58,452 nt of DNA from Chloroflexota bacterium (lineage in GTDB: Bacteria; Chloroflexota; Anaerolineae; Anaerolineales; UBA11858): positions 1 to 58,452 of the forward strand of contig DAOUWT010000001.1 of assembly GCA_030666985.1 (NCBI GenBank). Reading direction: 5' to 3'. The position numbers were made by a program, and so were the translations under genes. Of the stretch, positions 48,073-56,391 are shown in pieces; within the stretch, counting starts at the first letter, position 1; each line of letters begins with the position of its first letter. The notes under the pieces were generated by a model. It saw only the letters and a list, made by a program, of their open reading frames with translations, searched no databases and was not told the DNA's origin.

Positions 48073-49221
48073 ATGATTACTCGCTCAATCACTTCCAAAG
48101 TTTTAGAATTATCGCGTAAATTCCCTGTGGTCGCGATTACAGGTCCCAGGCAATCTGGGAAAACGACTTTGATCAGAAATATCTTTCCTGATTATCATTA
48201 TTTTAATTTAGAAAATCCCATGAAACGTAACTTTGCTCTTGAAGACCCTCAAGGCTTTTTGGCGCAAAGTAAAAAAATGGTCATAGATGAAGTTCAGCGT
48301 GTGCCTGAACTGTTTTCCTATATTCAGGTGATGGTTGATGATGACCCTGAACTTAAGTTTATCATTTCTGGTTCTCAAAATTTCTCGTTAAATGAAAAAA
48401 TCTCACAAACTTTAGCGGGTAGAGTGGCAAAATTTGTTTTATTGCCTTTTTCTTTGCGAGAATTAAAAGATACAAATTATTATTTTGATGATTATAGGGA
48501 GTTTTTGATTTCAGGCTTTTATCCGCGTATTTATGATCACCAGTTAAATCCCGCAGACTGGTATCCTAACTATGTCGAAACCTATATTGAACGTGATGTA
48601 ACTTCACTGCTTAATATAGCCCAAAAAGATAGATTTGTTGATTTTGTGACCAGTTGTGCGGCAAATGTCGGGAACGTGATCAATTATACGGGTTTGGCAA
48701 ATAGTGTTGGGATTTCGCCAAATACTGCAAAATCTTGGTTATCTATTTTGAATCAGAGCTATTTGGTTTTTACGCTTAAGCCTTATTTCAAAAATATAAA
48801 AAAGCAGTTGCGTAAATCACCCAAATTATATTTTTATGATATGGGTATTTTGGCTTATTTTTTAGGGATTAAAAATATAGCTGATTATAAGCGGCATTAT
48901 TTAAAAGGACAAATTTTTGAAAATTTCATCATCGGTGAAGCCCTCAAAAAAAACTTAAATCAATATACACACAAGAAATTCTTTTATCTGCGCGATAAGG
49001 CTGGGCATGAGGTAGATTTAGTTTATGAGGATGAGGGTAAATTAAATCTGGTAGAAATCAAATCGGGGCAAACTTATCAGCGTGGAATGAGTAAAAATTT
49101 GCTTTATTATCAATCCTTGCTAAATGTAGAAACTAATAATTTTGTGCTATACGATGGGAAAGAAAAGCAAAGCAGAAGTGACTTTAATTTATTGCCCTGG
49201 CGAGAATGGATTTTCAGATAA
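48073..49221 (+). CDS. AAA-type ATPase with DUF4143 domain
   Basis: 382 residues from the ATG at 48073. An N-terminal AAA_14 core has Walker A GPRQSGKTTLIR, Walker B MVIDEVQRVPEL and sensor-type ISGSQNFSL. From ~190 a DUF4143 region follows (NYVETYIERDVTSLLNI, LANSVGISPNTAKSWLSIL, KLYFYDMGILAYFLGI). It ends with a PD-(D/E)xK-like segment (HEVDLVYEDEGKLNLVEIKSG). Such ATPases are frequent, mobile accessory genes of unclear role. The gene is AT-rich relative to its neighbours, suggesting transfer. Confidence 0.85.
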   Translation: MITRSITSKVLELSRKFPVVAITGPRQSGKTTLIRNIFPDYHYFNLENPMKRNFALEDPQGFLAQSKKMVIDEVQRVPELFSYIQVMVDDDPELKFIISGSQNFSLNEKISQTLAGRVAKFVLLPFSLRELKDTNYYFDDYREFLISGFYPRIYDHQLNPADWYPNYVETYIERDVTSLLNIAQKDRFVDFVTSCAANVGNVINYTGLANSVGISPNTAKSWLSILNQSYLVFTLKPYFKNIKKQLRKSPKLYFYDMGILAYFLGIKNIADYKRHYLKGQIFENFIIGEALKKNLNQYTHKKFFYLRDKAGHEVDLVYEDEGKLNLVEIKSGQTYQRGMSKNLLYYQSLLNVETNNFVLYDGKEKQSRSDFNLLPWREWIFR

Positions 49222-49274
49222 AAATGCTCCACCCACAAAACAGCACTGTGAAACGATACCCTATTTGACAATTA

Positions 49275-49365
49275 CGGCATTAACTATTTGATTACCCGAC
49301 TACTTGACCAACGACTATCAGACTACCGACTACCCGACTAACGACTACTAGACTATCGGACTAAC
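49275..49365. repeat. GACTACC micro-repeat array
   Basis: CCGACTACTTGACCAACGACTATCAGACTACC-type heptamer-like units run straight up to the start codon at 49366, leaving no visible SD. Confidence 0.7.
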
Positions 49366-50265
49366 ATGACTATTCACACCCTTGACCTCCAATTCCAAAA
49401 CATTCCCAATGCCATAGCCGCCTACCTCATCCCACACCGGCGCGGAGCAGTGCTAATAGAGTGCGGGCCAGGTTCCACCCTGCCGGTTCTGCAAGACGCT
49501 CTCGCGGAGCACGGCCTCACCCCCAGCGACATCACCGACGTGCTGGTGACGCACATCCACCTCGACCATGCCGGCTCGGCGGGATGGTGGGCCATGCAGG
49601 GCGCCCGCATCCACGTCCACCACTTTGGCGCGACCCACATGATTGATCCCTCTCGATTGCTAAAGAGCGCAACCCGCATCTACGGCGACCAAATGGACGC
49701 TCTGTGGGGGGAGTACCTCCCTGTCCCCGAAGCGCAAATCCACAAGTTGCACGACAACGATGAGATCAAAATAGAAGGCCTGACCTTCCACGCCCTGGAT
49801 ATACCTGGACACGCCCGCCATCATATTGTCTATCATTTCGAAGATATTTGCTTCACCGGTGACGTGGGCGGGATCCGCGTCCCCGTGCCGGGAGAACACC
49901 TCCACGTGCGCATCCCGGCCGTGCCACCGGAATTCCACCTGGAATCTTGGCGGGAAAGCATGCAACGTTTGAACCAGGTTGATTTCCAGCGCATCGCCCC
50001 CACTCACTTCGGCATCTACGACGACGCTAAAGAGCACATCGCCGCTGTGATGCGTGGGCTAGACGACCTGGAAGCCTGGATGGAGGAAGTCTTCCCCGCC
50101 GACCCCAGCCCCGAAGAGGCGCGAGCAAAATTCCAGGATTGGCTTGAGGTTCAATCTCAAAAAGCTGGCCTAAGTGACAAGTACGTGGCCGCCTACGAAG
50201 CCGCTATCCCTACCTCCATGACAGCAGACGGCGTGCGGCGGTATTGGCGTAAATTTCGCTCTTGA
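49366..50265 (+). CDS. Metallo-beta-lactamase-fold hydrolase
   Basis: 299 residues. The MBL zinc motif is THIHLDHAG (His63, His65, Asp67, His68), followed by a His-containing segment DIPGHARHHIVYH, CFTGDVGG (bridging Asp) and APTHFGIYDD. A helical C-terminal extension (~205-299) may shape the substrate pocket. This glyoxalase-II-like family hydrolyses thioesters, esters or phosphodiesters; the substrate is not clear. The gene is GC-rich. No SD is visible. Confidence 0.85.
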   Translation: MTIHTLDLQFQNIPNAIAAYLIPHRRGAVLIECGPGSTLPVLQDALAEHGLTPSDITDVLVTHIHLDHAGSAGWWAMQGARIHVHHFGATHMIDPSRLLKSATRIYGDQMDALWGEYLPVPEAQIHKLHDNDEIKIEGLTFHALDIPGHARHHIVYHFEDICFTGDVGGIRVPVPGEHLHVRIPAVPPEFHLESWRESMQRLNQVDFQRIAPTHFGIYDDAKEHIAAVMRGLDDLEAWMEEVFPADPSPEEARAKFQDWLEVQSQKAGLSDKYVAAYEAAIPTSMTADGVRRYWRKFRS

Positions 50266-50269
50266 TGAT

Positions 50270-50412
50270 GCTAAATCGATTGGAAATCGACCCTGTTCTG
50301 CGAAACCGACCTTCGTCGGTTGGTGTTAGCGAAGCGGCATAATCCACGCAGGTGGATTTTGCAAATCAGCCTCGAATTGATTCGAGACCTTGAATTGATT
50401 CGAGACCCCAAA
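50270..50412. repeat. Series of four different small palindromes
   Basis: TCGATT-GGA-AATCGA, AACCGAC-CTTC-GTCGGTT, AATCCAC-GCAG-GTGGATT, and TCGAATTGATTCGA, the last followed by a second GAATTGATTCGAGAC copy. Each stem has a different sequence but similar size. They fill the gap between the MBL and patatin genes. Confidence 0.65.
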
Positions 50413-50417
50413 GAAAA

Positions 50418-51293
50418 GTGAGTACTCATATGGACATAACCTTAGCTCTGGGTGGCGGAGGCGCTAAAGGCAATGCGCATCTTGGAGTCCTGAGAGCTTT
50501 AGAGCGAGAGGGCTTTCGCATCCGAGCCGTAGCTGGAACGAGCGCGGGAGGGATGACGGCTGCTATATACGCGGCTGGATACAGCCCACAGGAAATTATT
50601 GATATTTTTAGCGAAATTGATCAAGGGGGTTTATACAGCTTTGGGCGCGGGCCTGCCCTGCTTGGTATAACGGGCATTGTTCAGGCTTTGCATAAATTTA
50701 TTGATGAGGAGACTTTTGCAGATTTACGTATCCCTTGTGCTCTGGCCGCCGTGGATATTGTATCTATGCAAGAAGTGGTTTTGCAAGAAGGGCGAGTATT
50801 GGACGCTGTGATGTCTACCATCGCAATTCCAGGCGTTTTCCCTCCCCATGAGTGGGGTGAGCGCCGGTTGGTAGATGGGGGAGTCCTTGATCCCGTTCCG
50901 GTGGAAATAGCTCGTTCTCTGGCCCCTAATTTGCCCGTTGTAGCTGTTAGCTTGTCTCCGCTCCCGGAGCAGTGGTCTCAACTCCCGGCCCCTAAGATCA
51001 TCCCAGAGACACCCATTTTAAAGCCTATTGCTAACTTGCGGGTAGCCCAAGCCTTTGATATTTTCATCCGTTCCCTTGAAATGGGCTCATATATGTTGGC
51101 TCACACTCGGCTAAAACTGGAAAAACCTGATGTCATAATTCGTCCCCGGGCAGAAGATATAGGCTTTTTAGACAAGGTGGATGTTGTAGACTTGGCCGCC
51201 CGTGGAGATGCTGCCGTGCAGGAAGCTCTTCCCCAGCTTCGGCGTGCGGTTGCGACTGGCTGGCGCGGGAAACTTAGACGTTGGTTTACGTGA
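50418..51293 (+). CDS. Patatin-like phospholipase
   Basis: 291 residues. The patatin/RssA signature is present: LALGGGGAKGNAHLGVL (oxyanion loop), GTSAGG (nucleophile Ser42) and VDGGVLDPVP (dyad Asp153). These are cytoplasmic Ser/Asp acyl hydrolases acting on phospholipids. The start could be GTG at 50418 or ATG at 50430 (Ser38/Asp149 numbering); neither has a strong SD. It is followed 54 bp later by a small membrane protein gene on the same strand. Confidence 0.88.
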   Translation: MSTHMDITLALGGGGAKGNAHLGVLRALEREGFRIRAVAGTSAGGMTAAIYAAGYSPQEIIDIFSEIDQGGLYSFGRGPALLGITGIVQALHKFIDEETFADLRIPCALAAVDIVSMQEVVLQEGRVLDAVMSTIAIPGVFPPHEWGERRLVDGGVLDPVPVEIARSLAPNLPVVAVSLSPLPEQWSQLPAPKIIPETPILKPIANLRVAQAFDIFIRSLEMGSYMLAHTRLKLEKPDVIIRPRAEDIGFLDKVDVVDLAARGDAAVQEALPQLRRAVATGWRGKLRRWFT

Positions 51294-51294
51294 G

Positions 51295-51345
51295 AGTGTG
51301 CGAGTTGGCGAGTGGCGGGTTAGGAACTTAGATGACGAGGTGATA
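51295..51345. repeat. Short GAGTTGGCGAGTGG micro-repeat stretch
   Basis: GTGCGAGTTGGCGAGTGGCGGG then GATGACGAGGTGATAAGG words directly follow the patatin stop. It also supplies a GAGG-type SD for the next gene. Confidence 0.4.
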
Positions 51346-51347
51346 AG

Positions 51348-51572
51348 GTGAGTCTAAATTTACGTGAACACAGCAAGCAAACGAATAAACGCCTTTTAGT
51401 CGGTTTTTTTGTGCTGGTCTTTTTGGTGGGGGATGGCCTGATTTATTCGCTCTATGGAAAGGCTTCCGCGCTGATGGGCCTGATATGCCTGCTGGGAGCG
51501 ATGGTCCCGGTATTAGGGGTTGCGGCGTTTTTCTGGGTCTTGGAGAAGGTGGTGAAGGGGAGGGATGGTTAA
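51348..51572 (+). CDS. Small two-helix membrane protein
   Basis: 74 residues with two hydrophobic helices (~15-35 LLVGFFVLVFLVGDGLIYSLY and ~43-66 LMGLICLLGAMVPVLGVAAFFWVL) and basic ends. No family is recognised. The start is GTG at 51348 with GAGG upstream. It may be cotranscribed with the patatin gene. Confidence 0.55.
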   Translation: MSLNLREHSKQTNKRLLVGFFVLVFLVGDGLIYSLYGKASALMGLICLLGAMVPVLGVAAFFWVLEKVVKGRDG

Positions 51573-51635
51573 TGGGGAATGGTGAATTGTGAATGGTTAA
51601 TGGGGCATGGGAGCGGGGGGCGTTTCGTTGTTCTA
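51573..51635. repeat. GAATGGTGAATTGTGAATGG micro-repeat
   Basis: The same word family as 46925-46960, directly after the stop of the small membrane protein gene. The remaining gap to 51842 holds the promoter of the BNR protein and no gene. Confidence 0.5.
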
Positions 51636-51638
51636 TTG

Positions 51639-51683
51639 TTGCGTTTCACCTTAAAGCATGCTATACTGAATTGCAGTATTCCT
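51639..51683 (+). promoter_or_regulatory. Promoter with overlapping palindrome for the BNR-propeller gene
   Basis: TTGCGT (51639-51644), 17 nt, TATACT (51662-51667). ATACTG-AATTG-CAGTAT overlaps the -10. The leader to the ATG at 51843 would be about 170 nt. Confidence 0.5.
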
Positions 51684-51842
51684 AAAAACGACAGTTTAGG
51701 TGGCTATTTTGCTGTACATACTCCGATTCAGGGGAACTTGCAATAGATATGCGGTTTGGTTAGGGGGAAATTGCTGTAAAATAGTTATCTGAATATTGGA
51801 CATTTAATTTTTCGTTAATAAATTCATTGAGTGGAGGACAAC

Positions 51843-54800
51843 ATGGATATTATATTGATTATTTCAATCATTTCTGCAATAGTGGGAATCATTGGATTTA
51901 TCATTCAGTTATTGATTGATCAAGAACGTATCTTGAATTTACGCCAGAATCCTGAAGCGAAAAAGATTTTTACCCTAATTATTCTTCTTAGTATTATAGT
52001 AGCCATATTTGATATTTTTATTCTACCTAAAAGTGAATTTATTAATTGGCAGCCGATCACATATCAACAAAAGGAAACTGATCTATCTACAATTGGCAAT
52101 GTTAGATTACGTCAAGAATCACGCACTTTAAATTTTAGGACCACTCAATTTGAAACGAAGACCTTGCTTTCTGATGAAATATTTCCTACAACCTTTGCTA
52201 TTCAAAAAGCTAAAGACCGGAAAGTATATTATGTAGGGACATATGGAGCAGGATTGTATTCATCTACAAATCTACTGGACTGGAAATTTATTGGACTTGA
52301 TGATCTTGTTATAACAAAGATAATAGTAGATCAATATTATGATGAAAAAATGTGGGCTGCAACTAACTTGGGAGTAGCTATTACAGAAGATGGCGGGAAC
52401 AATTGGGAAATTTTGGGTCCAGTCAAGGATATTATTACAGACTTGGCTTATAACCCAGACAAGCCTAATGAAATGTTAGCTGGTACGTTAAATGGTATTT
52501 ACTATTCAGCGGACGGCTCTCAAACTTGGATTGGACCAATTCTTGAAGGCGAGGTTGTCACTTCGGTCAGTTACTCACCAAGTAATCCAAATAAAGTTTA
52601 TATAAGTTGTTTACATGGAGCGATTTTTCGCAGTGATAATGGCGGAATGGAGTGGAAATTAATTCGAGAATCCGATGATGAAGGATCTTCACCAATAGCC
52701 GTTGATTTAAACAATGAGAATGTTGTGTATATTGCTCCTAGTGATTATGGGATTTTTCGCACCACTGATGGCGGTGAAGAATGGGAATACTTGGGCTTGA
52801 ACGGTGTTTCAATCTCCTCTATTCTACTATCTAAAGGTTCAAGTCAAATCATTTTTGTTGGAACAGACGATCGTAAAGGTCTGTTTTATAGCGTAGATGG
52901 TGGTGAACATTGGAGAAATAATGGTAAGTTATTAGATGAAGTACTTTCTATTATTGAGGATGAAGGAAATCCTGGAGTGGTCTTAGTTGCTACTCTTACA
53001 AATGGCGTTATTTCATCACAAGATTTTGGAAATAGCTGGGACGCACTTGGATTAAGTGCAATAAAATCGGGCACAGACTTTGATATTAAGGAACTTCAAG
53101 TCTGGGGAAAAAACTACAATTATCTATTATCTTACTCCTATTATGTACACGGTTTGTTTGAAAGTCGAGATGGAGGCTATTCTTGGACCCCGCTTCCTGG
53201 AAATAGTGAATTATTTAAATATGATATTCGGAGGTTAGCCGTTGACTCGTCGGATATGAATCATCTAATAATTAGTGTGCACGGGGGAGAAGTTCTAGAA
53301 TCGTTTGACGGGGGTAGCTCTTGGAAATCTATAACAGGTAATTTGCCACTTGATGGTTATGCTCCCATTAGTTTCGCTGGAGATGGCCTTTTGTTTTCAG
53401 GACCAAGTAATCGGGGCGTTTGGCGAAAAAGAACAGGCGAAAACAAATGGGAGCAATCTGGGCTTGGAGGTTTTTCAATCGAACACCTTTGGGTAGAATA
53501 TGGAGGGGAAATAATTTATGCTTTAGACAATAAAGGGGTATTACATACTAGCAAAGATCTTGGAAATAATTGGTCTGATAGTTTCATGTTTTTTCATTCT
53601 GTTGCTATTCATCCTGGAAATTATGAGAATATAGTGGGAATAACAGAAAGTTATGATGTGGTTGTGAGCGCAAATGGTGGGGATACTTGGTCAAAGCGTG
53701 GTAGTCTACTTGCGATTACTAAATATGAGCAACCGTACATTCTTGCGTCTAATGAACCGGGGAACTTCTATATAACATTAGGGCAAATCTTGTTAACAAG
53801 TTCAGACGAAGGATTGACATGGCTGGAACATGATTTGCCTGAAGGTGGCAGGCTAGGAGCAGTTAGCGGAAATTCAATTTATTATATTGGGGACGAGGCT
53901 TTGTATGCAAGTAAGACAGAGGGTGAAGATTTCCAACCGGTTAGGTATAAGACGTTAATCACTTCATCGACTAAATCCTTGCAATTAAGTAATGAAATCT
54001 ATTTACTGGGAACATCATCTAATGGTATCTTTATTAGTTATGATGCAACAGAAAGTTGGAACCAAACAACGTTAGGTGCGGGAAATAAAGTATTAGCGTT
54101 AGAAAAAATTTCTGAGCCGAAAGACTTAATTTTAGCTTTAATAGCAAATGATTCTGGGGTTAGTATCGCTAGTTCAAGTGACGGTATAGTTTGGTCAGTA
54201 AAAGATACTAAATGTAAATCATATCCTCCATATTATGGATATTTTAAGAATATAAAATATCAATTGGGGTCAATATGGAAATTTGAGTGTTCTGATCCGG
54301 TAGGACTGATGGTGATCAAACCTAATGAAAACTATTCAGAATACTTGATTGATACACAAGATGTCTCGAACTATTCAGATGCTTTATTTATAGCTGAAGA
54401 TAATGTATATTTATTAAAATCATCCTATAGTGAAGTTTTGGTTTATCGTACAACCGACCTGGGGAAGAAATGGCGTCCAGTAGGTTATTTTAATGGATAT
54501 TATCAATGGGAGTTTACAAACGATCTTCGATCTGAGGGTATACTACTGGTAAAAGATGGTGGCGTAATAGCAGGAAGTCTAAAGCCCGAACATACACAAC
54601 CTATAATCACTTATGTGGCTTTAACACTTTTTTGTATTCTTTGTGGCATTGTGATCTACAAGCCAAATATTTCACGACGTCTACTATTGGATTTGAAAAG
54701 ATCGCTTTCATGGACATTTACTCAAGCAAAGTTAGGCGATGAAAAATTAAGCGGATACTATGCTTTGCTAATCTTTCCCACATTATTAGTAATTACAATC

Positions 54801-55478
54801 TTGTTTTATCAAATGGTTCCCCAATCCACAATAATATCAAGTCTAATTGTTGAGCATAACCTAAATAATTTAGTTTATCTATTTGAACGTAAGCTTTCTC
54901 AAGCTCAATTTAACTTATTTACAAGAGATGGGTCCCTTTTGGTTTCCGTGTTTTTGTCATACTTCTGCATTATCATCACCACAACATTTATTTTGATTGC
55001 AGTAGGGAGTAATAAAGTGGAAGATAAACCCGACTATGTTAAGAAATTCACTAGTCTTTATATAGATACATTTGTGAGTAGTTTGTCTGTATTCATCACA
55101 AGTTTTTCCTTACTTTGTTTTATTGGAGTTATTATAAGTTCTAATATACACGTTATTGAACAGACGTTTTTGGGTATACCGACAAAAAGATGGGTTAGCC
55201 TAATTGCTATTGCCTTATTTTATAAAATTATGTCAGTTGCGATAATTCGAGTTGTCGATTATACGCATATTAAAATAAAAAAATTAACACTCTCATTTGT
55301 AGTAGCAACTGTTGTGATTTCGTTGGTATCAGAACTCTTTCTAAAAATGATAATTTCAACATTTCCAGGAAAATTTACATCTGCCTTGGGAACAATCCCA
55401 ATCATATCCTTTGGCTTTGCATCAATTTTTCTGATGATCTTATTTACAATGCTAAATCCCAGTATCCAGAAAAGTTGA
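51843..55478 (+). CDS. Large membrane protein with BNR/Asp-box propeller
   Basis: 1211 residues. Two N-terminal helices (~3-28 and ~42-62) precede a long extracytoplasmic region (~90-910) with many Asp-box-like W..SxDGGxxW turns (for example SADGSQTW, TTDGGEEWEYLG, SVDGGEHW and SFDGGSSW), predicting one or two BNR/Vps10-type propellers. A C-terminal membrane bundle (~920-1205, 5-6 helices) with no recognised domain follows. No sialidase catalytic Arg triad could be placed. I use the ATG at 51843 because GGAGG precedes it by 5 nt; the GTG at 51831 is inside that SD. The gene is clearly AT-rich compared with the patatin and MBL genes, suggesting acquisition. Confidence 0.75.
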   Translation: MDIILIISIISAIVGIIGFIIQLLIDQERILNLRQNPEAKKIFTLIILLSIIVAIFDIFILPKSEFINWQPITYQQKETDLSTIGNVRLRQESRTLNFRTTQFETKTLLSDEIFPTTFAIQKAKDRKVYYVGTYGAGLYSSTNLLDWKFIGLDDLVITKIIVDQYYDEKMWAATNLGVAITEDGGNNWEILGPVKDIITDLAYNPDKPNEMLAGTLNGIYYSADGSQTWIGPILEGEVVTSVSYSPSNPNKVYISCLHGAIFRSDNGGMEWKLIRESDDEGSSPIAVDLNNENVVYIAPSDYGIFRTTDGGEEWEYLGLNGVSISSILLSKGSSQIIFVGTDDRKGLFYSVDGGEHWRNNGKLLDEVLSIIEDEGNPGVVLVATLTNGVISSQDFGNSWDALGLSAIKSGTDFDIKELQVWGKNYNYLLSYSYYVHGLFESRDGGYSWTPLPGNSELFKYDIRRLAVDSSDMNHLIISVHGGEVLESFDGGSSWKSITGNLPLDGYAPISFAGDGLLFSGPSNRGVWRKRTGENKWEQSGLGGFSIEHLWVEYGGEIIYALDNKGVLHTSKDLGNNWSDSFMFFHSVAIHPGNYENIVGITESYDVVVSANGGDTWSKRGSLLAITKYEQPYILASNEPGNFYITLGQILLTSSDEGLTWLEHDLPEGGRLGAVSGNSIYYIGDEALYASKTEGEDFQPVRYKTLITSSTKSLQLSNEIYLLGTSSNGIFISYDATESWNQTTLGAGNKVLALEKISEPKDLILALIANDSGVSIASSSDGIVWSVKDTKCKSYPPYYGYFKNIKYQLGSIWKFECSDPVGLMVIKPNENYSEYLIDTQDVSNYSDALFIAEDNVYLLKSSYSEVLVYRTTDLGKKWRPVGYFNGYYQWEFTNDLRSEGILLVKDGGVIAGSLKPEHTQPIITYVALTLFCILCGIVIYKPNISRRLLLDLKRSLSWTFTQAKLGDEKLSGYYALLIFPTLLVITILFYQMVPQSTIISSLIVEHNLNNLVYLFERKLSQAQFNLFTRDGSLLVSVFLSYFCIIITTTFILIAVGSNKVEDKPDYVKKFTSLYIDTFVSSLSVFITSFSLLCFIGVIISSNIHVIEQTFLGIPTKRWVSLIAIALFYKIMSVAIIRVVDYTHIKIKKLTLSFVVATVVISLVSELFLKMIISTFPGKFTSALGTIPIISFGFASIFLMILFTMLNPSIQKS

Positions 55479-55577
55479 AAAACATGTTTTGTTGTTGCCT
55501 CAATAAATTGCAGTATTACCTGCAAGAGGTGCCGCGTTGACGATTGATGGCCAGTCGCACGTTGCTGGATGCTGCTC

Positions 55578-55611
55578 TCGTACATCCATCTGGATGCGTA
55601 TAATGGTACGA
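55578..55611 (+). promoter_or_regulatory. Nested palindromes over the TATAAT of the HEPN-MNT-ligase operon
   Basis: The outer arms are TCGTAC (55578-55583) and GTACGA (55606-55611); the inner arms are CATCCA-TC-TGGATG (55583-55596). The -10 TATAAT lies at 55599-55604, inside the outer arms. No good -35 is seen. The geometry fits autorepression, which is common in toxin-antitoxin operons. Confidence 0.5.
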
Positions 55612-55663
55612 CCTGAATAATCCATTCCCTCTTGCTTACCAGGGCGTTTTATGGAGGTTTTCT

Positions 55664-56089
55664 ATGAGCAACCAAGACATCCGCTGGATTCAACGATTCA
55701 ATCACTTCATAAAAGTCTTTTCGCAATTGAAAGAGGCCGTAGAGTTGGCTCAACAGCGGCCTCTCTCAAGATTAGAAGAACAAGGACTAATCCAGGCTTT
55801 TGAATATACACATGAACTGGCTTGGAAGACGTTAAAAGACTTTCTTGAAAACAGCGGCGTTCGGAATCTCTATGGCTCAAAAGACGCCACACGAGCTGCT
55901 TTCCGCGTGGGCTTGATAGCGAAAGGCAATATTTGGATGGATATGATTACCAGCCGTAATTTGACCTCACACACTTACGACGAGGCTACTGCCGCAGAGA
56001 TAGCTTCAGCCACTATTGGGGGCTACTTTAGTGAATTCACGGCTTTGCGAACTACCCTGGAAAGCAAAAAACAAGAAGCGTCCCTATGA
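55664..56089 (+). CDS. HEPN-domain protein (RNase toxin type) of the ligase operon
   Basis: 141 residues, all-helical HI0074-like HEPN: AFEYTHELAWKTLKDFLE, AAFRVGLIAKGNIWMDM, then the catalytic-type motif R98-N-x3-H103 (SRNLTSHTYDE). Intact Arg and His support an RNase or RNA-targeting role. SD TGGAGG precedes the ATG. Its stop overlaps the MNT start (ATGA). It is homologous to, but clearly diverged from, the HEPN at 26209-26607; gene order with MNT is reversed. Confidence 0.87.
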   Translation: MSNQDIRWIQRFNHFIKVFSQLKEAVELAQQRPLSRLEEQGLIQAFEYTHELAWKTLKDFLENSGVRNLYGSKDATRAAFRVGLIAKGNIWMDMITSRNLTSHTYDEATAAEIASATIGGYFSEFTALRTTLESKKQEASL

Positions 56090-56391
56090 AATATGGCTTG
56101 AAAGAAACCACTATCGAAAAAATCACCGCTGTTCTTGCCCGCTATCCACAAGTGGAGGAAGCGATTTTATACGGCTCACGGGCCATGGGAAATTATAAGA
56201 CCGATTCCGATATTGACCTTACTCTCTGCGGCGGAGCAGACCTGACGCTCAAAGTTCTGTATAGAATTATGAACGAAATAGATGATTTGCTACTCCCCTA
56301 TACCTTTGACCTGTCCATTTTTAATGACATCAGTGACGCCGATGTGGTGGAACATATTCAGCGTGTGGGTGTTACTTTCTATAAAAAATGA
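56086..56391 (+). CDS. MNT-type nucleotidyltransferase of the ligase operon
   Basis: 101 residues: Gly30-Ser31-R-A-x-G with Asp42 and Asp44 (GSRAMGNYKTDSDIDL) and the third acidic residue Asp75 (YTFDLSIF). All three metal-binding acids are present, so adenylyl-transfer to the HEPN partner is plausible, as shown for other MNT/HEPN pairs. It overlaps both neighbours by ATGA, fixing its stoichiometry between toxin and ligase. Confidence 0.88.
   Translation: MKYGLKETTIEKITAVLARYPQVEEAILYGSRAMGNYKTDSDIDLTLCGGADLTLKVLYRIMNEIDDLLLPYTFDLSIFNDISDADVVEHIQRVGVTFYKK

Noticed and set aside
50270..50412. tRNA or structured RNA gene
   Set aside because: The hairpins do not form a cloverleaf and lack T-loop and acceptor features.
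55664..56391. HEPN-MNT as part of a prophage or Abi cluster
   Set aside because: No phage structural, integrase or restriction genes flank it in this window, so defence-island status cannot be claimed from here.
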